Part shown: positions 63,297 to 64,000 of the stretch, piece by piece
How the letters are laid out: each line of letters begins with the position of its first letter
Numbering within the stretch: the first letter of the stretch is position 1
DNA from: Ancylobacter koreensis
Lineage (GTDB): Bacteria; Pseudomonadota; Alphaproteobacteria; Rhizobiales; Xanthobacteraceae
Assembly: GCF_023016525.1 (NCBI RefSeq)
Contig: NZ_JALKCG010000001.1
Location: 434,001-498,000 of the forward strand
Reading direction: 5' to 3'
Length of the DNA stretch: 64,000 nt
Program-made: the position numbers and the translations under genes
The notes under the pieces: generated by a model
Database searches by the model: none
What the model saw: the letters and a program-made list of their open reading frames with translations, nothing else
What the model was told of the DNA's origin: nothing

Positions 63297-63328
63297 CCCG
63301 CCAGCATGGCCGGCGGGTTTTTCATTTT
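63297..63328 (+). terminator. Terminator-like hairpin 2
   Basis: The stem CCCGCC/GGCGGG is continued by GC/GC around ATG and followed by TTTTTCATTTTAT. A strong T-run makes this a good Rho-independent terminator. Confidence 0.75.
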
Positions 63329-63350
63329 ATCAACCCAGCAACGTCGACAG

Positions 63351-63374
63351 AGCCCGCCGTAAGGCGGGCTTTTT
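63351..63374 (+). terminator. Terminator-like hairpin 3
   Basis: A perfect 8-bp stem AGCCCGCC/GGCGGGCT with a GTAA tetraloop is followed by TTTT. It ends 23 bp before the AlpA-like start codon. Confidence 0.8.
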
Positions 63375-63397
63375 GCGTTGTCAAAGAGGACTGAAAG

Positions 63398-63610
63398 ATG
63401 AGCTCTAGCGACGACGAGTACGTGAATGTAAAGGGCGCGTCGGCAATCTGCGGCCTGAGTGTGTCGAGCTTGAACAAATATCGCGTGCATGGTGGTGGCC
63501 CTAAGTTCTGCCGGGCAGGCCGCCTTGTTCGCTATCGGGTGAGCGATGTTCGCGCTTGGCTCGAAAGCAGCCGTGTCTCCTCGACCTCTGAATACCGTAA
63601 AGCTGGGTGA
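63398..63610 (+). CDS. AlpA-like small helix-turn-helix protein (excisionase/regulator)
   Basis: The 70-residue protein has a MerR-type HTH: VNVKGASAICGLSVSSLNKYRVHGGGPKFCRAGRLVRYRVSDVRAWLES. The pattern (select-helix, then GP-x-F-x-R-x-G-R-x-V-R-Y-x-x-x-D-V-x-x-W) is that of AlpA/Xis-type proteins of integrative elements, which bind near attachment sites and steer excision or activate integrase. GAGG precedes ATG 63398. It sits between terminators on both sides, so it may be an isolated transcript. Confidence 0.85.
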   Translation: MSSSDDEYVNVKGASAICGLSVSSLNKYRVHGGGPKFCRAGRLVRYRVSDVRAWLESSRVSSTSEYRKAG

Positions 63611-63613
63611 GCT

Positions 63614-64000
63614 ATGCTTGCCCGATACAAGGCCGTAGGGGCCGCTGACGTGTCCGCGTCAGCGGCATTTTTTATAGCACGCGCCGGCTTGCACCAACTC
63701 CGCCGCGAGCCCGCACCGCCATCGCCGGCCATCAAAACCGGATCGATCCGCGCGCGAGCGTTGGATACGATCCCGGATCGGGGCAGGTATCGGCCGCCGA
63801 TCGTGCCGCCTGAGCGTCCCGCTGCGCGCCTGTTCGGCGGAAAGCTGCGTGGTGCACGGCGCCTCGTGGAGCTGGCGCAACTCGCCCGCCTTCGGCGTCG
63901 CCTGGGCGCGCCGCTGCACGCGGGTGCTGCCCTCTCGGTGGCGTCCGACGCGCTGTGGGTGCTCGACGGCGCCGGATGGCTCGATGCGAACGTCGACCAC
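63614..64000 (+). CDS. Partial unknown frame running off the right edge
   Basis: A frame open from ATG 63614 to the window end (129 codons, no stop). The first 20 codons overlap a strong terminator (63641-63674), so the true start is probably further in. The later part, RRLVELAQLARLRRRLGAPLHAG then AALSVASDALWVLDGAGWLDA, looks protein-like, but nothing is recognised. It may be chance openness in GC-rich DNA. Confidence 0.35.
   Translation, partial: MLARYKAVGAADVSASAAFFIARAGLHQLRREPAPPSPAIKTGSIRARALDTIPDRGRYRPPIVPPERPAARLFGGKLRGARRLVELAQLARLRRRLGAPLHAGAALSVASDALWVLDGAGWLDANVDH
63641..63674 (+). terminator. Strong Rho-independent terminator after the AlpA-like gene
   Basis: A perfect 10-bp stem GCCGCTGACG/CGTCAGCGGC with a 6-base loop (TGTCCG) is followed by ATTTTTTA. 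It lies 30 bp after the stop at 63610. Confidence 0.85.

Larger units (their letters stand above)
63047..63397. other. 351-bp gap with three consecutive terminator-like hairpins
   Basis: No gene is supported after the integrase stop. The first 200 bases hold nothing recognised. The last 150 hold three hairpin-plus-T structures (63252, 63297 and 63351), listed separately, and the ribosome-binding site of the AlpA-like gene. Confidence 0.6.
61438..64000. mobile_element. Left end of an integrative element (prophage, satellite or island) at tRNA-Ala(GGC)
   Basis: Evidence is the tRNA 3' fragment, then a tyrosine integrase, tandem terminators, an AlpA-like excisionase/regulator and a partial unknown frame at the edge. 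Base composition is somewhat lower in GC than the chromosome to the left. The right end, with the reconstituted tRNA-Ala(GGC), should lie beyond base 64000. Confidence 0.8.

Noticed and set aside
63659-64000. A 113-codon minus-strand frame starting at the window edge
   Set aside because: No ribosome-binding context is visible, the translation is Arg-rich without pattern, and it overlaps a strong plus-strand terminator and a more protein-like plus-strand frame.

Overview
The window is a GC-rich (roughly two-thirds GC by eye), gene-dense chromosomal segment of an alphaproteobacterium. Gene order and family membership point to the order Hyphomicrobiales, most likely a Xanthobacteraceae-like genus. 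The clues are hemE-[origin-like gap]-PDRP-maf-aroE-coaE-dnaQ divergent from hemE-hemJ-rho, hisB-DUF2628-hisHAFE, hslUV, an ornithine-lipid acyltransferase and a soluble fdsGBA-type formate dehydrogenase. The taxon is an inference; no rRNA is present.

Layout. 1-2622 (minus): rho (cut by the left edge), hemJ, hemE. 2623-2924: candidate replication origin. 2925-6588 (plus): a tightly overlapping run encoding the PPDK regulator, Maf, AroE, CoaE and DnaQ. 6645-10462: secB, then a Tim44-like protein, MltA, an Smr protein and an XRE regulator. 10679-13531 (minus): hslU, hslV and an isolated sulfotransferase gene. 13662-19076: hisB, DUF2628, hisH, hisA, hisF, hisE, coaA, alkB. 19129-24642: a secreted protein, then the heat-shock pair grpE/hrcA (minus) divergent from rph-rdgB-hemW. 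24800-28634: an LpoA-like lipoprotein divergent from rsmI-yraN-gshB. 28677-33785 (minus): a VOC protein, DUF1150, hsp20, an OlsB-like acyltransferase, a 748-bp gene-free stretch with tandem repeats, and comM. 34059-40100: formate dehydrogenase operon fdsG-fdsB-fdsA-fdhD-fdsD. 40349-45604: a KefB-type antiporter converging on a HAD phosphatase-zwf-gnd group. 45751-50501 (minus): a molybdopterin oxidoreductase (YdeP-like) followed by a bd-type quinol oxidase. 50760-56847: an RND efflux pair and a CPA1 antiporter. 57210-61291: an unusual small operon (ATP-grasp ligase, orphan protein, acyl carrier protein, alpha/beta hydrolase) followed by a secreted protein. 61438-64000: left end of an integrative element at a tRNA-Ala(GGC) gene.

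How the parts work together. Most of the window is core metabolism: haem, shikimate, CoA, histidine, glutathione and NADPH supply. Two heat-responsive units stand out. grpE has a sigma32-like promoter overlapping the 3' end of hrcA. hsp20 has a sigma32-like promoter followed by a ROSE-like RNA thermometer, with a terminator after DUF1150. Energy metabolism is represented by NAD-linked formate oxidation and a bd oxidase co-transcribed with a molybdoenzyme.

The best candidates for something undescribed are the 57210-60264 operon, which has a 20-bp palindrome in its upstream region, and the integrative element entered at 61438. Next is the YdeP-cydAB operon. Nearly all functional calls rest on reading conserved motifs and gene order; no database search was run.
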